A stretch of DNA of 64,000 nucleotides. Origin: Sycon ciliatum (taxonomy: Eukaryota; Porifera; Calcarea; Leucosolenida; Sycettidae). The DNA lies in NCBI RefSeq assembly GCF_964019385.1, contig NC_088649.1, positions 15,460,647-15,524,646 on the forward strand, written 5' to 3'. Positions within the stretch are counted from its first letter, which is position 1, and every line of letters begins with the position of its first letter. The translations under genes were made by a program, and so were the position numbers. The notes below the pieces were generated by a model. The model searched no databases, was not told where the DNA came from, and saw nothing but the letters and a program-made list of their open reading frames with translations. Positions 42,733 to 54,348 of the stretch are shown here, piece after piece.

Positions 42733-43200
42733 GAGCATTGACACACGCGTGACAGGGTGCTGTATATGCACGTTCTGAGAGGAGGGGTATAGGGTGGGTT
42801 TGAGTTGTAAATATCGATACTTACGGCCGGCCCCTAATGGGCCATTCACACTACGCCCAGAACGTGGCGTACGTGACGTTTTCGTCCGGATAGCCATGAC
42901 AACATGGAACGTGGCGGGAAAATCGTACCTCTGGTACGAAATCGTAGACGACGTATCCAGACTCCTGTACCGAGTTTTGTTCTGTCGTTCCCAGCAGTTT
43001 GTGTCGAAAAGAAGCTGAACACGCAGCTGTATGAGCAGCGTGTGAGTGCCTGTGTGAATGCACCTGCATGAAAACGACGTATGCCAGTACGTCATGCTCC
43101 AAAACGTCACGCGTATTGTAACGTAGTATGAATAGCCTATAACATACCATCATTTCCTCTGTCTCACGTCTTGTTTGTGCGCATGCGATGGCTGATGCAG

Positions 43201-43287
43201 CATGCGACTGTTTGAATCAAGGTCATTGTGACGACAAGGGTAAATGCATCTGCCCGAAAGAATTTACCGGTAACAAGTGCCAATCGG
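43201..43287 (+). CDS. EGF1 exon, copy 2
   Basis: Six-cysteine EGF-like exon as at 27775, with DDKGKC instead of DDTGKC. Phase 1-1, GTAAGT donor intact. Confidence 0.8.
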
Positions 43288-44974
43288 GTAAGTATGAATG
43301 AATATTTTTTACAGCTCTTATGGGATTCCCAAAGCATACCTCCATGTTGACGTGGCATCCAGTGACTGTGTGGGCCGTTTCCGTTTCAACAAACCAACGA
43401 AATTGTTAAATAAAACAATAAAACAATTGAAAAGACAAGCTGAGCCAACATTTGTGTAATTTAATTGATAGCTTGCATAGACCTTGGTCCTACCCGTAGG
43501 ACCTACCGGTAGGACCATCATACAGAAACATGCTGCACAGTCTTTGTTATGACACTGACCTAAAACCTGACCCTTAACTGTTGCTATGGGGCTAATGAAT
43601 GAGTCCACAGATTTTAGACGTGATCGCAGAAGGTATACTATGAAATTCCATGGAAATAGCCCATGGTAACCATGGAAACGTACTATGGAATTTTTCATTC
43701 CACTGCCTTGGCAGGCTAATGTCGTAATGAAAACATTAGGTCTTCGCCACGATTCACTTTGGACAGTGTCTCTAGAGCTTCGACAGGAGCATAGGCGGCC
43801 ATTTTGACAATTGATAAAATGGCACATATGCAATGCTCTGGACAAAGTCTTTTGCGCCATTACTGTGCCTTATAAAGACCCAACATCAACAATTGTATCT
43901 AGAAAATTCCCCGGCAAAAAGCACTTTTGCGCCGCGATTTTTCGGAGCTGTGTCGACTGACCCTGAGTATGCAGCCTGTGTTTCAACTATGTGTGAAGAA
44001 AGCAGAACCCCATTTTGCTCAAGTGCTAGGTATACATGCAGCATCAGGTTCAAGTGCCTCAAATCATGCACTCAGGAGTACCTTGACTCTGCCAAGGAAA
44101 AGTGAAGAGAGCCGCCGTTCCACAACGACATTATGGAATTGTTATGTCAAGTGATTCCTAGTTGATTCTGGCGCGTTTGTTTGGTCAGGTTATTCTTACC
44201 CATTCCCATTCCAGAATGGTTGTCATTTACATTCTGGAAATGCCCAACGAAACGCAATCTAATATTGCAGCAGCCAAGACTACAGACTTTAGATTGCCTT
44301 GAAGCAGAAGAAAAGACCAAAGCGGTCACTGGCTCGAGTCCTGGTGGTGATGGTCAATGTTTTCTCCAGACTGTTCCCATTTACATCTTTCCCTCAAACC
44401 AATGAAGTGAAGACCAATGAGTTTAAACGGTCTCCGTTGCTGTACACCAGTGCTATACGTGCAGTATTTGCACCGAAGGGATGGCTGGCCTCCAAGCTAC
44501 GTCAAGTTCTGCTAGAATGTCGACTAGCTGGCGATGGTGTCCTTTCCACTGGCTTCAGCTCCCTGTGTGAGCGGCTCAAACGCAGACTCCAAGACTCCGA
44601 CTGTCGTTATAGCTGCTCTGTCTTGCGTTGAGTGCTGGTGCGCAGTTCAAGCTATTCTACACCCAGTCTATGACTGGATGATGTGGGCACATGATCCCAA
44701 CTGACGAAAACTCAGACTGCGCACTGGAAATGTGTCGAACTGTGGAAATGTGTAGACTTTCTACAGAGAAAGTCGCCCGCGTTTAACGGAGTCGTGCAAA
44801 TATGACGGTATGATGAGTTCGACTCCCTACTGGACTTCTGACTGTTTATAGGACAATGGCTGCCTATTGAGTAAAACATCTATTTGTCTCTCAGTCTTTT
44901 TGTCTGTCCATTTTTGTGTCTGGCTGATTTACTCTCCTGTTTTCTTTCCCCTCGGTGTGTGATATGCGATGCAG

Positions 44975-45055
44975 TTGTGTGCACGAATCCCTGGGTGAAA
45001 AAGAACAAAGAATGTGAATGTAAACCCAGACTAGATGGACCTAAGTGCACAGAAG
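44975..45055 (+). CDS. EGF2 exon, copy 2
   Basis: Same 81-nt exon and protein as at 28790. The preceding intron (43288-44974) holds ~0.75 kb missing from copy 1; frames in that stretch (such as 44181-44631) differ in frame between copies and are not supported as exons. Confidence 0.7.
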
Positions 45056-45394
45056 GTAAGGGCTAAATAAACAGCTGTAATATAATATAAGGGGAAAAGA
45101 AAGATGCTGTCATTTTAGGCCGCGTGTCAACAAGTGTATGACCCATGGGTATATTTACAATTTCTAGAATCATACTCATCATTGTAAGGAAAATATTTCT
45201 CTCTTATCTCGGTGGAGCAAACTCTAACCTCCAACCTTTTTTGTGCTATTTACGTGCAATAATAGATACCATATAATTGATTATATGGGTATGAGTTGGT
45301 GATACTAACTTCTGTAGGGTCTGATATTGTATGGTGGTCTGTTCCTATCTGTGTGTTTTGGGAAATACGTGAATGCACCCAATCTCTACTGCAG

Positions 45395-45482
45395 TATGCC
45401 ATTGCTTGAATCATGGGAAGTGCGCTGAAGACGGTACCTGCGTCTGCCAGAAAAGGTTTCCATGGAGACCTGTGTCAGCAGA
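45395..45482 (+). pseudogene. EGF3 exon, copy 2, frameshifted
   Basis: The exon is 88 nt, not 87: CCAGAAAAGG has one more A than the CCAGAAAGG of copies 1 and 3. The shift falls after CVCQK and would scramble GFHGDLC and everything downstream. Splice sites are intact, so skipping this symmetric exon would restore the frame; otherwise this gene copy is dead. Confidence 0.8.
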
Positions 45483-46614
45483 GTAAGTAACTTCTGAATG
45501 AAGTGTATAATTATGTATGTTTCTTTGAAACACATGCAGCTGCGAAATGTGAAAATTATGCTTCCAGCCCCTGTGTTCGTAAGTTGTCACAATGTACAGC
45601 TTGTACCCAACATCTTGATCAGGTCTGACCTCTACTCCTGACCTGGCCTTGGTGGCACTATGATAAGTTTGAATCCGGTGAACACTGCATTTTTGCTTTT
45701 GCCTTCGGGGCCTGACGAGCCAAATTGCAATGATAGAGTGTAGTACGGCACGCTATTATTCATGGGTCTGTGTTCTTCATGCAAGTGCTTGCAGCGGCAG
45801 TGGCAACCCAGCCGATTTGCTTGCCCCAGGCGCTGCTACGTCTGAATTTCCCGCTTTTTCGTCAGTTGCCATGGAAAAAATTCACGATTCAGACGCTGAC
45901 GCGCTATTTCTGACATAGTGCGATCGGGGCCTGATCCCTTGCCACATCTGCCAAAACGTCTAAGGACAGAGAATAAGAGATCGAGGCAAGGTGTTCAAAA
46001 TTGCGTCAGGTAGGCCATGGCAAAATGTATGGAGAAGCAGATCCCGGACCCAGATTCAAACTGTGGACAGTCTCAATCCGGCCTAAAATTTGACTTTCCA
46101 GCGGGACTATCGTGTATGAATGGACTGCATTGGAGTATGCATTTATGTATTTGCCGTGGAGTATTCCAGTAATAGTACCCTGGATATGCCTCCCTGTTGG
46201 CTTCAAATAATGGTGGAATAAGGCCTACATTTGCTGCGATTCGAGTTTCATGTTTGTGCGATCATCCATATTGGCAAAACCATTCTACATCGGCTAATGG
46301 GTCCACATTTCTTCATTTTGGTGACGCAAAGTTATTTTAAGTACAGCCCTTGGATAGTCCATATATTATGGAACATTTCCTGAAACACTGCAGGAGACTG
46401 ATGGTTGGGTAATCGTGGTCAGTTTGAATAGCAGTTTTCTATCATATAATTATACTTTTTCGTTTCGTGAAAATTATTGATAATGCCGGATGGCCCCTTA
46501 AAGTGTTCTCTCAAATTTTGTATCTGAGCTCGAGTGTATGTCTTATCGGAGCATGTGCCTGGTGAGTTGCACAGTACCTGATTGTGTTCTGAATATGCAC
46601 TGTGTTGTGTTCAG

Positions 46615-46992
46615 CTCTCAAGACCATCTGCCCAGGCACAGATAAGGCAATGTACTCCTGGATGGCTCTCGCTGGCTTGCCGGTTCATCCGCACGCTAAC
46701 GAGCCCAGCCTCACGGAAAAGGCCAATCTGACGCAAGCCCGCCGTTTATGCCAGCGTCGAGGATACGACGTGATCGAATATAGCGCCTTCATCAACCCGA
46801 CCAAGGGCGTGCGCGGCTGCATGGAAGCATTGCTCCGAAAGATGATGGCGAGCACTTACGGCAGCACTATCACCGTATGGACGTCGTACGTGCACAGAGG
46901 GGATCATGTCATTTACAAGCAGGACAAGAACAACCATAGGCAAGCGGTATTTGACCGGGCTGGAACAACCCTTAATGACGTCATTTGCGAAG
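46615..46992 (+). CDS. CTLD-A exon, copy 2
   Basis: Same length, splice sites and phase as 20200-20577. The first 39 codons are the same, then replacements at about residues 40, 55, 60, 62, 75, 87, 92, 94, 97, 100, 101, 109 and 110 (for example FTNRTKG to FINPTKG, SHVYRGEH to SYVHRGDH) with about one silent change. Cys 46, 69 and 125 and Trp 89 are kept. Upstream neighbours are EGF modules rather than the signal exon. Confidence 0.65.
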
Positions 46993-47167
46993 GTAGGCTG
47001 TTGCCTTTTTAGCCACATGGGGGAAAGCTCAGGGCAGCAGGGCAAGCAGTGAAAGCACAGGGTAGGGACATTAACAGGGTAGGAGGCATGACCGCAGAGA
47101 AATAAACAACAGCATGTGTGCCTCACAACCCGGGCTCCCCGCTCTAATGGGCGACTTACTGTTGTAG

Positions 47168-47355
47168 GTCGTACCGGCGACAAAACATGGGTAACCAGTG
47201 AAGGAACTATCCCCATTCCATTTTATGTACAGAGTGAAATGCCATCGCATGGACTATCCTGTCCCATTGGAAAAACTCGGACAAGAATTCTGAATTCCGC
47301 GGCAAATAAAATCCGCGGGGAAAAGAGGGTAATTCTGCGGCACTTTCTGCAGTAA
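47168..47355 (+). CDS. Exon C, copy 2
   Basis: Reads GRTGDKTWVTSEGTIPIPF and on to ILRHFLQ-stop, 188 nt as in copy 1. It has two replacements (N to T, M to I) and about three silent changes, unlike the replacement-rich CTLD-A exon. No family recognised. Confidence 0.5.
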
Positions 47356-47521
47356 CATCAAAAATCTGCGGCATTTTCTGCATGTTTTTCATCCTCCTTG
47401 TAAAGGATATGCAGAAAGGAGTACTTTTTGTACTATCAGTTTCCTCTGAGACAAAAATGCGATAATACTCATAAAAAGGACACACTTCAGGCTCATTACA
47501 AACATCTTGAAAGTTTTTGTC

Positions 47522-47558
47522 TTCACAAGTATACTTTCAAGCCTTCTCATCAGGTGAA
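47522..47558 (-). ncRNA. Hammerhead ribozyme in Penelope-like 3' end
   Basis: Minus strand: stem I TTCAC (47554-47558), CTGATGA (47547-47553), a very short stem II (AAG-G-CTT), GAAA, stem III AG-TATA-CT, triplet CTT, then GTGAA (47522-47526). The core is complete; stem II is close to minimal, so activity may be weak. Confidence 0.7.
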
Positions 47559-47766
47559 ATACAGGCAAGAGAAAAGGAACAGGAACAGTGGATTAAATAC
47601 AGTAAGAAGGTGGTAAAACAGCGCAAAAAGAAAGAAAGAAAGAAAGAAGATAGCTAAAGTAAACAGCGAAAATTGCAATAATGACACAAAGGTGCAAATG
47701 CGAGAAAACTCAATAAGCGCGACATGTAGTGCGACAACAAGAGACAACCACTGGACATACATGTAA

Positions 47767-48153
47767 CTAACGAGGTTTTGACGACCTACCTAACAGCCTA
47801 AGTGTGAATTTGATTTGTTTCTGTTTGCAAAGGTTGGGTTTCCTTGTGTGGATGTATACAGCTTCCAAAACATTCAGCAATCTAGCACTGCGTACACGTG
47901 ACACAATCGAAAAACAATCATCCGAATACACAGCACGACAATCAGGATGCTCAAACAAATGACTAGCAATGGACGACTCATACTTATCAGAACTAACATC
48001 AGAACAATCAGCATGTGCGGTGGACACATCCGATTTCACATGGCTAGTCGAGTGGACCCTAGCCGTTGCCTCTGTCTGTGCTTTAGTCGCTGCCATCGCC
48101 GCCGTTGCCGATCTTGTTATTCTTCTGGTTGATGTGGTTCCTGTCACTGCCAC
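47767..48153 (-). CDS. Penelope-like GIY-YIG endonuclease C-terminus (fragment)
   Basis: The minus-strand frame contains KYESSIASHLFEHPDC, then FSIVSRVRSARLLNVLEAVY and RKPNLCKQKQ. The SSIxxH, LEAxYI and P-LCxQK pattern is that of the end of Penelope-type GIY-YIG nucleases, which nick target DNA for retrotransposition. The catalytic GIY...YIG portion and the reverse transcriptase upstream are absent. The first ~40 residues are low-complexity (A/T-rich). Confidence 0.7.
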   Translation of the reverse strand: MAVTGTTSTRRITRSATAAMAATKAQTEATARVHSTSHVKSDVSTAHADCSDVSSDKYESSIASHLFEHPDCRAVYSDDCFSIVSRVRSARLLNVLEAVYIHTRKPNLCKQKQIKFTLRLLGRSSKPR

Positions 48154-48899
48154 GCACGTAGGTGTCTTGTCCGGTTGTTTTTCTGGTGGTCTAGTTAATT
48201 GTACTATCCTTTGCTTTTTTTACTTTCCTTTTTCCACCAACTGATTAGGAGTGAAGAATCTTGGAGAGACCTTCACTCGCCTTGACTGGCAAGAGCAATG
48301 TGTTCAAACAGATCCCAAAGTAGCTTTTCTGCAGCTTTCTCATCAGTAATTTACCTGCAAAATTCAGATTCCGGGGGACCGCCGGCAAAGTTGGACATTG
48401 CCCAGCTCTTGCGATCTGCCCCATACAAATTTGGCCAACAGTGGTCTGTGAACCATTCACGCCGGTGATCGCCGGTGCCGGGAGCCAGACTTTGTCAACA
48501 TTTCAAACCAAGACTCATCCTAAATTTTCCTAAATTGAAGCTAAAGATGAGGTCCATTCGCCATTCTTGTAGTCGTTTCAAGGTGGCGAATTAATTCAGC
48601 ATATCAACCCATCCTTCTCGGATGATCTGCATGACTGTTGTGCAACTTTCGAGACAAATACAATTGAAAGAAGTAAAGAAATACAAAGGATACATAGACA
48701 AGCTCATGTGACTTCCCAGCCCCATGTCTTCCCAGCCCCATGCCTGCAAATATTGACCGATACCTTAACCTGGCTCGGAATAAAGAAAAACAATTGCACT
48801 GACTTATCGGGTTGCATTGAGATAGATTTCAGTGCACCCTTTATTCATATTGCGTATATGTATTTTCTACCCACCACTGGATGTGCCCTTGTCTTGCAG

Positions 48900-49226
48900 C
48901 CAAGTGGCTTCACGCCAACAACTCAGCATATACCGCAGCAACCCCAGCATCCAGACGTATTGTCACTGAGCCATTCGCAGAGGAGGCATGTCAACAGTAC
49001 GGACTTCAGCTCGTAACCGAAGACTGGCTGCGAGCACATGGCGATGTATTAAGAGAGCGCGGGCTCGAGAGGTTGGCTCTGAAGCATGAACGTGACCAAG
49101 CCGCTTACCACGTCAAGGCAATCCGGGTCGATGGTGATTCCCTTTACAGAACCGTAACATTTAGCGAGAACAATCAAGAGTTTCACCACACCAGAAGCAA
49201 TGACAGAGCCCAAATCCTCTGTGTCG
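48900..49226 (+). CDS. CTLD-B' exon, copy 2
   Basis: Same 109-codon exon as 39732-40058, with D to A, V to A, G to A, N to D and G to D replacements and two silent changes. Acceptor GTCTTGCAG, donor GTAAGT. No composite-element copy precedes it here; the R block joins it through a short unique stretch (48559-48727). Confidence 0.6.
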
Positions 49227-49299
49227 GTAAGTGAGATCATGATAAGTGTAACGTAGTAGTGTAGCGCTAGTCCGGGTCAGCAGCGCTGTATTTCGTATG

Positions 49300-49366
49300 T
49301 GTATTTCGTATGTGTGTGTGTATGTGTGTATGTGTGTATGTGTGTGTATGTGTGTGTGTGTGTGTT
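49300..49366 (+). repeat. Imperfect GT/GTAT tract
   Basis: Counterpart of 40128-40196 with different unit counts. Confidence 0.9.
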
Positions 49367-50927
49367 TATTTTGGTTTGAATTTGTATTCTTTATTCTCAC
49401 GATGGCCCCATCGCCAAAAAGAGATACATTTATGAGAAGGTGAGATTGTGGGTTATGCAGTTGGAAAGTGATTTACATTACTTTGAATTTGGTTATACTG
49501 TACGTTGAAATCCGCTGAGAGTTAAGTGGCCATGGGGCGCTGGCCGTACAGCCATGAGCACTGCTGGTCTTTGCTGACAGTTCTCTGATAAGACGGACGA
49601 CTGGTGTGTACGACTGACTTTTCAGCAGGGCTGCAACAGGTAGGTGTTTGGTCGGGCAACGAGTTCGGGTATTTTTATCCGGGTAGCACGGATACCCTAT
49701 CAGGCACTTGCACTACATAAGAAAGTGTACAGTTAGCAGGTAGCCATGCTTTTAGCATGCATTGTTGTGGCAAACAAATTCACGGTTCGCGCGAGACGCG
49801 GCTGGAAGCCCAGTTTTCCGTATCCGTAGGAACGCCACCACCCTTCAAGGAAACCCTTCTACAACACAATAATAGTTATTCTTAGTTATAATTATCCACT
49901 GAATAAAGACCCCCATTGATTTGTGACCACAGATTGGTCATAAAAACGAATCAGAAAAATAAAAACTGTTAATAAAAACTTCTCAGCACTATACAAGTAC
50001 AACCATTCAGCGCAATAAAAACGGCTCAGCAAACTGAATAGGTCTGGGGATGAATCCAGCAGAAATCACACATTGCCACAAAATGAAACGCTGAGGAGAA
50101 AAAAGTGCAAATTAAAAAAAAACCTTTTTAGGATTCAGAGGGCAATGTCTTCTTCATCTCAGCTTTTCCCCCGCTCTTTTTTAGCTGCAAGGAGAGCTTT
50201 TTCTTCTTACGCTGCAAGGTTACATTGAAAGTAACATTGTAAGTTGACATCAGATTTCTTTTTTGGATCCACTAAGGTGTGACTTTGCTATTGCCTCTGT
50301 GTGTGGGTGCATGGCAACCCACGCATGTCTTACGCAGGTATGACTTTTTCTTTGCAACCAATTGTCACCCCATCCCCATTAGCCAACCCAGTCAATTTCA
50401 CCTTTGCTGTGAGTAAAACCGCTTGAAATGTGCTTGGATCCATACAAAAACTGGATCCAAGTGCATCCAGTTTTTGAATTTTTGAAATTGTTGCTATGCT
50501 GTGACGTAGCACTTTCAAGCCCTGGTGGGAATTGAAACTTCAATCTTTCGTCGTCATAAGTGCACACTGGTCAAGCGTTGTGGCATTTGTGAGGCACTGC
50601 TCTGCCGCTAACATCGTCAGCGTGGAAGAACTGCCAGTGGAATCCTGGTGGGATTTCGGATGCCAACACTCCTTTTGCTTGGTGGATTCTTTCGTGGGCA
50701 GTGTTTTTTTGTAACGTAAAATTTTGCAGTATTCTTTTCTTTCCTGTTCATTTTCAGTCGTTGTCACTGTCAGGTTGTTGTTACAGTACAGCAGTTGGCC
50801 GTTCTACTCCATTGTTTCATCTGTTTTGCCATTGCTGCTAGCTGATTCTCTTTATTTGCCACTGCCCCTCATAGTACCCATGCTTGGGTGGAGGGCGGCG
50901 TGACCCGTTTAGGGTAGCTGTATCATA

Positions 50928-50928
50928 G

Positions 50929-50975
<47 letters not shown>

Positions 50976-51003
50976 CGTGCGCGTGTGTGTGTATGTATGT
51001 GCA
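50928..51003 (+). repeat. (TG)n microsatellite
   Basis: Counterpart of 41210-41290, mostly TG with GTGCGTGC units. Confidence 0.9.
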
Positions 51004-51277
51004 CGGGTGTGTGGTCACAAAGAACGTGACTAGTTCGTCCAGAATTCAATTAACATGCATGATGACGTAGGTAAAGAGGAAGCACAGCGAGCGTTCCTGG
51101 TACGTACGTCGTCACTTTGACGGGGTGTGTCAAGCCAGCGCCAGGCATTCAGCCGTAACACATGACAAAGCCTCAGCTCGCCTCTCTCAGCAAAATGATC
51201 ACGATAAACAAGCATTGTGAACGGTTCTCAGCCTTTAAGAGGGTTCGAGTCGATCTAAAAATAGTTTCCTGGTAACT

Positions 51278-51278
<1 letters not shown>

Positions 51279-51343
<65 letters not shown>

Positions 51344-51345
51344 AA
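51279..51345 (+). repeat. (GT)n tract at a module junction
   Basis: Longest GT tract in the window, at the same S-to-Q join as 41416-41453. EGF4 is missing upstream. Confidence 0.9.
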
Positions 51346-53015
51346 GCGTGCGCGTGTTTGATAACCTGAGTACACTCATTTTAGAGAAGGTGAAGAACAC
51401 TAACAAGATAACGGGAAAACAGCAGAGATCTGCCAGATGTATTTGAATTTTATTATTTAAAAGGATTTCCCAAAGGCTTTGGGCTTGTTGAAATGAAAAC
51501 TTTGGCTGCGTTGGTTTTTAGCTACCTGGTAGAGTAGAGTAGAGTCACACAACTTGAATGCTACTGTGCTCACATGATCAGAAGTCTTCTCTGGAATAAT
51601 AGCCCCCCCCCCGTCCCACACCCTGTAATGACCGTTTTAAAAAAAATGCAGAATTTTGAAACTTTTCTGTGGCTCTTAAAGGGTTAAAGGGAAGTATACC
51701 CTGAATCCTGAATCAATTTTTCACCAGTTGTAGTCTTCGGGGTGCTCTGGGTCGAATGGTCTTGGTCCGAGGAAGCTGAGACGCTCCCTTCCTCCTTTAT
51801 TTCCAATCGAATTCACGCACTTCCAACAAAACTGGGTGAGTGCGCCCTACTAGATGGGGATTCTAAAAGCGCGGATGACCGCAATTAGCCCATATGTTGT
51901 AGTCTTTTGGGCGCTGAGTAGACTGGTTTTGGTCCGAAAAGGCTGCGGTGCAGCGTTCGGCCCGTAGGTTCTGGTCAGACTGGTTGCCTGACGAAAAAAG
52001 AAAAGGGTCCAGAATTTGGAATTGCAATCAACGTCAAATTCCTTCACCTTGGGGATCGCCAACACCTTGCAACCATGCATATGAGTTTTGTTGTTGTCCG
52101 TGGCCAAATTAGCTCCTCGATATCGAGATGAAAAAATCAGTGAATATCAGCGTCAATGGCGTATCAGCGTCAAACTCCTGTTTGGAGCAGAAACGCATGG
52201 TATTGCCGCTCTGGCGGCAAGTTACTATGGAGATTCGGATTATAATCACAGGATTTTTTTCGTTTCTGACCAGGCCCTTAGCAAAAAACGTTATGTTGTA
52301 ATGGTATTACCGCAAGGGGGAAAATACCGGGATCTGGGTTCGACCTTTAGCAAGATGCATGCTATCTTTAGTATGCTGTTGCCACGAGAATAGCTTTTAT
52401 TTCGTGCGGTTCAACCATTTATGTCATCATATACGCGATACAAGGTGAAATGGGTACAGACTATGCAACATTTGGCCAAAAAGCATACCGTTTGTCACAG
52501 CGATAAATCAGCCTCCATAACGTTTTAACGCTGCAGTTTCAGCGCTATTTGGGTGATGAAGGTGCGAGTACCGTAAAATAGCGTTACCGTTATTTGATAA
52601 GGGTGTCTATTCCCAATCCAAAAAAATTCCCAATCCATCAAGGGTGAGTAAGCGGTCACGTGCTCATGCGTACACCAGTTACCTGGTCGCCGTGCCTGCA
52701 GGTTACGCCGTTGACAGCGTTCCTGTCACTCGAGTTGCACCTTTGAACCTTTGATTTTAACCTTGGTGTAAAAGCTGTGGCATGCACTTGCCCTGCATGC
52801 ATGGTGACCAGGTGACTCGTGTACGAGTACGCATGATCACGTGACCGCTTGCTTGCATTTTCTCTGTCTCAGCTGCTCGGTCATTATGGGTGGTCAAATT
52901 TCACTATTTCAACTGCTCATTGAGTAAGGGGTCATTCGTAGATATGAAGGGTTATTCTTTTGAATACAAATTATTTCTGTTATGAGCTGGGACGGGTTGA
53001 CCAATTTCCTTTCAG

Positions 53016-53044
53016 GATACATTGAAACATGTCCAGAGAAGTAG
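53016..53044 (+). CDS. Tiny terminal exon YIETCPEK-stop, copy 3
   Basis: Same acceptor, residues and stop as the other three copies. Confidence 0.45.
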
Positions 53045-53512
53045 GAGTATTGACACACGCGTGACAGGGTGCTGTATATGCACGTTCTGAGAGGAGGGGT
53101 ATAGGGTGGGTTTGAGTTGTAAATATCGATACTTACGGCCGGCCCCTAATGGGCCATTCACACTACGCCCAGAACGTGGCGTACGTGACGTTTTCGTCCG
53201 GATAGCCATGACAACATGGAACGTGGCGGGAAAATCGTACCTCTAGTACGAAATCGTAGACAACGTATCCAGACTCCTGTACCGAGTTTTGTTCTGTCGT
53301 TCCCAGCAGTTTGTGTCGAAAAGAAGCGCAACACGCAACTTTATGAGCAGCGTGTGAGTGCCTGTGTGAATGCACCTGCATGAAAACGACGTATGCCAGT
53401 ATGTCGTGCTCCAAAACGTCAAGCGTATTGTAACGTAGTATGAATAGCCTATAACATACCATCATTTCCTCTGTCTCACGTCTTGTTTGTGCGTATGCGA
53501 TGGCTGATGCAG

Positions 53513-53599
53513 CATGCAACTGTTTGAATCAAGGTCATTGTGACGACAAGGGTAAATGCATCTGCCCGAAAGAATTTACCGGGAACAAGTGCCAATCGG
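53513..53599 (+). CDS. EGF1 exon, copy 3
   Basis: ACNCLNQGHCDDKGKC version of the six-cysteine EGF exon (D to N and T to K relative to copy 1). Splice sites intact. Confidence 0.8.
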
Positions 53600-54119
53600 G
53601 TAAGTATGAATGCTTACAGCTCTTCCCAAAGCATACCTCCATGCTGACGTGGCATCCAGTGACTGTGTGAGCCGTTTCCGTTTCAACAAACCAACGAATA
53701 ATTGTTTAATAAAACAATTGAAAAGATAAGCTGAGCCAACATTTGTGTAACTTAATTGATAGCTTGCATAGACCTCGGTCCTACCCGTAGGACCTACCGG
53801 TAGGACCATCATACAGAGACATGCTGCACAGTCTTTGTTATGACACTGACCTAAAACCTGACCCTAAACTGTTGCTATGGGGCTAATGAAGGAGTCCACA
53901 GATTTTAGACGTGATCGCAGAAGGTATACTATGAAATTCCATGGAAATAGCCCATGGTAACCATGGAAACGTACTATGGATTTTTGCATTCCACTGCCTT
54001 GGCAGGCTAATGTCGTAATGAAAACATTAGGTCTTCGCCACGATTCACTTTGGACAGTGTCTCTAGAGCTCCAACAGGAGCATAGGCGGCCATTTTGACA
54101 ATTGATAAAATGGCACATA

Positions 54120-54348
54120 CTGTAAAAGCAGAAATTTTCGGTGGTGTAATATTTTCGGTATTCACCAAAATCGGCGGTTCGGTAGAGAGAAATTTTCGGT
54201 AAAACCCGTTTTCCAGGTAGATGTACTAGTACTAAATGTATACAGTACCGGTTGTACCGAAATTTTCGGTGCGTTTTATTTTCGGTAGAAATTGTCGACA
54301 CCGAAGTTACCGAAAATAAAACACCACCGAAAATTTCTGCTTTTACAG
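54120..54348. mobile_element. 229-bp MITE with CTGTAAAAGC ends
   Basis: CTGTAAAAGCAGAAATTTTC and its inverse are ~28-bp inverted ends, with TTTTCGGT subrepeats inside. The paralogues at 28410 and 43820 read GGCACATATGCAATGC without it. Flanks are CATA and TGTG, so the duplication is unclear. Confidence 0.8.

Larger units (their letters stand above)
47438..48200 (-). mobile_element. 5'-truncated Penelope-like element with 8-bp TSD
   Basis: GTACTATC flanks it at 47430-47437 and 48201-48208; copy 1 reads TTTGCACTATCCTTTGC uninterrupted near 21016. The element lies on the minus strand: C-terminal GIY-YIG-type endonuclease coding at 47767-48153, then a 3' end with a hammerhead and a CAGGCAAGAGAAAAGGAACA stretch. 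The reverse transcriptase is lost by truncation. Confidence 0.8.
45566..48558 (+). repeat. Segmental duplication R, copy 2
   Basis: Begins at CCAGCCCCTGTGTTC, the last bases of the signal-peptide exon, joined to DNA that otherwise lies after EGF3 (as at 29370). This join puts CTLD-A directly downstream of EGF1-EGF2-EGF3. It ends near GAGGTCCATTCG. Confidence 0.9.

Noticed and set aside
44181-44631. Cys-containing frames in the EGF1-EGF2 intron
   Set aside because: The frame differs between copies 2 and 3 and the stretch is missing in copy 1, so it is not a conserved exon.
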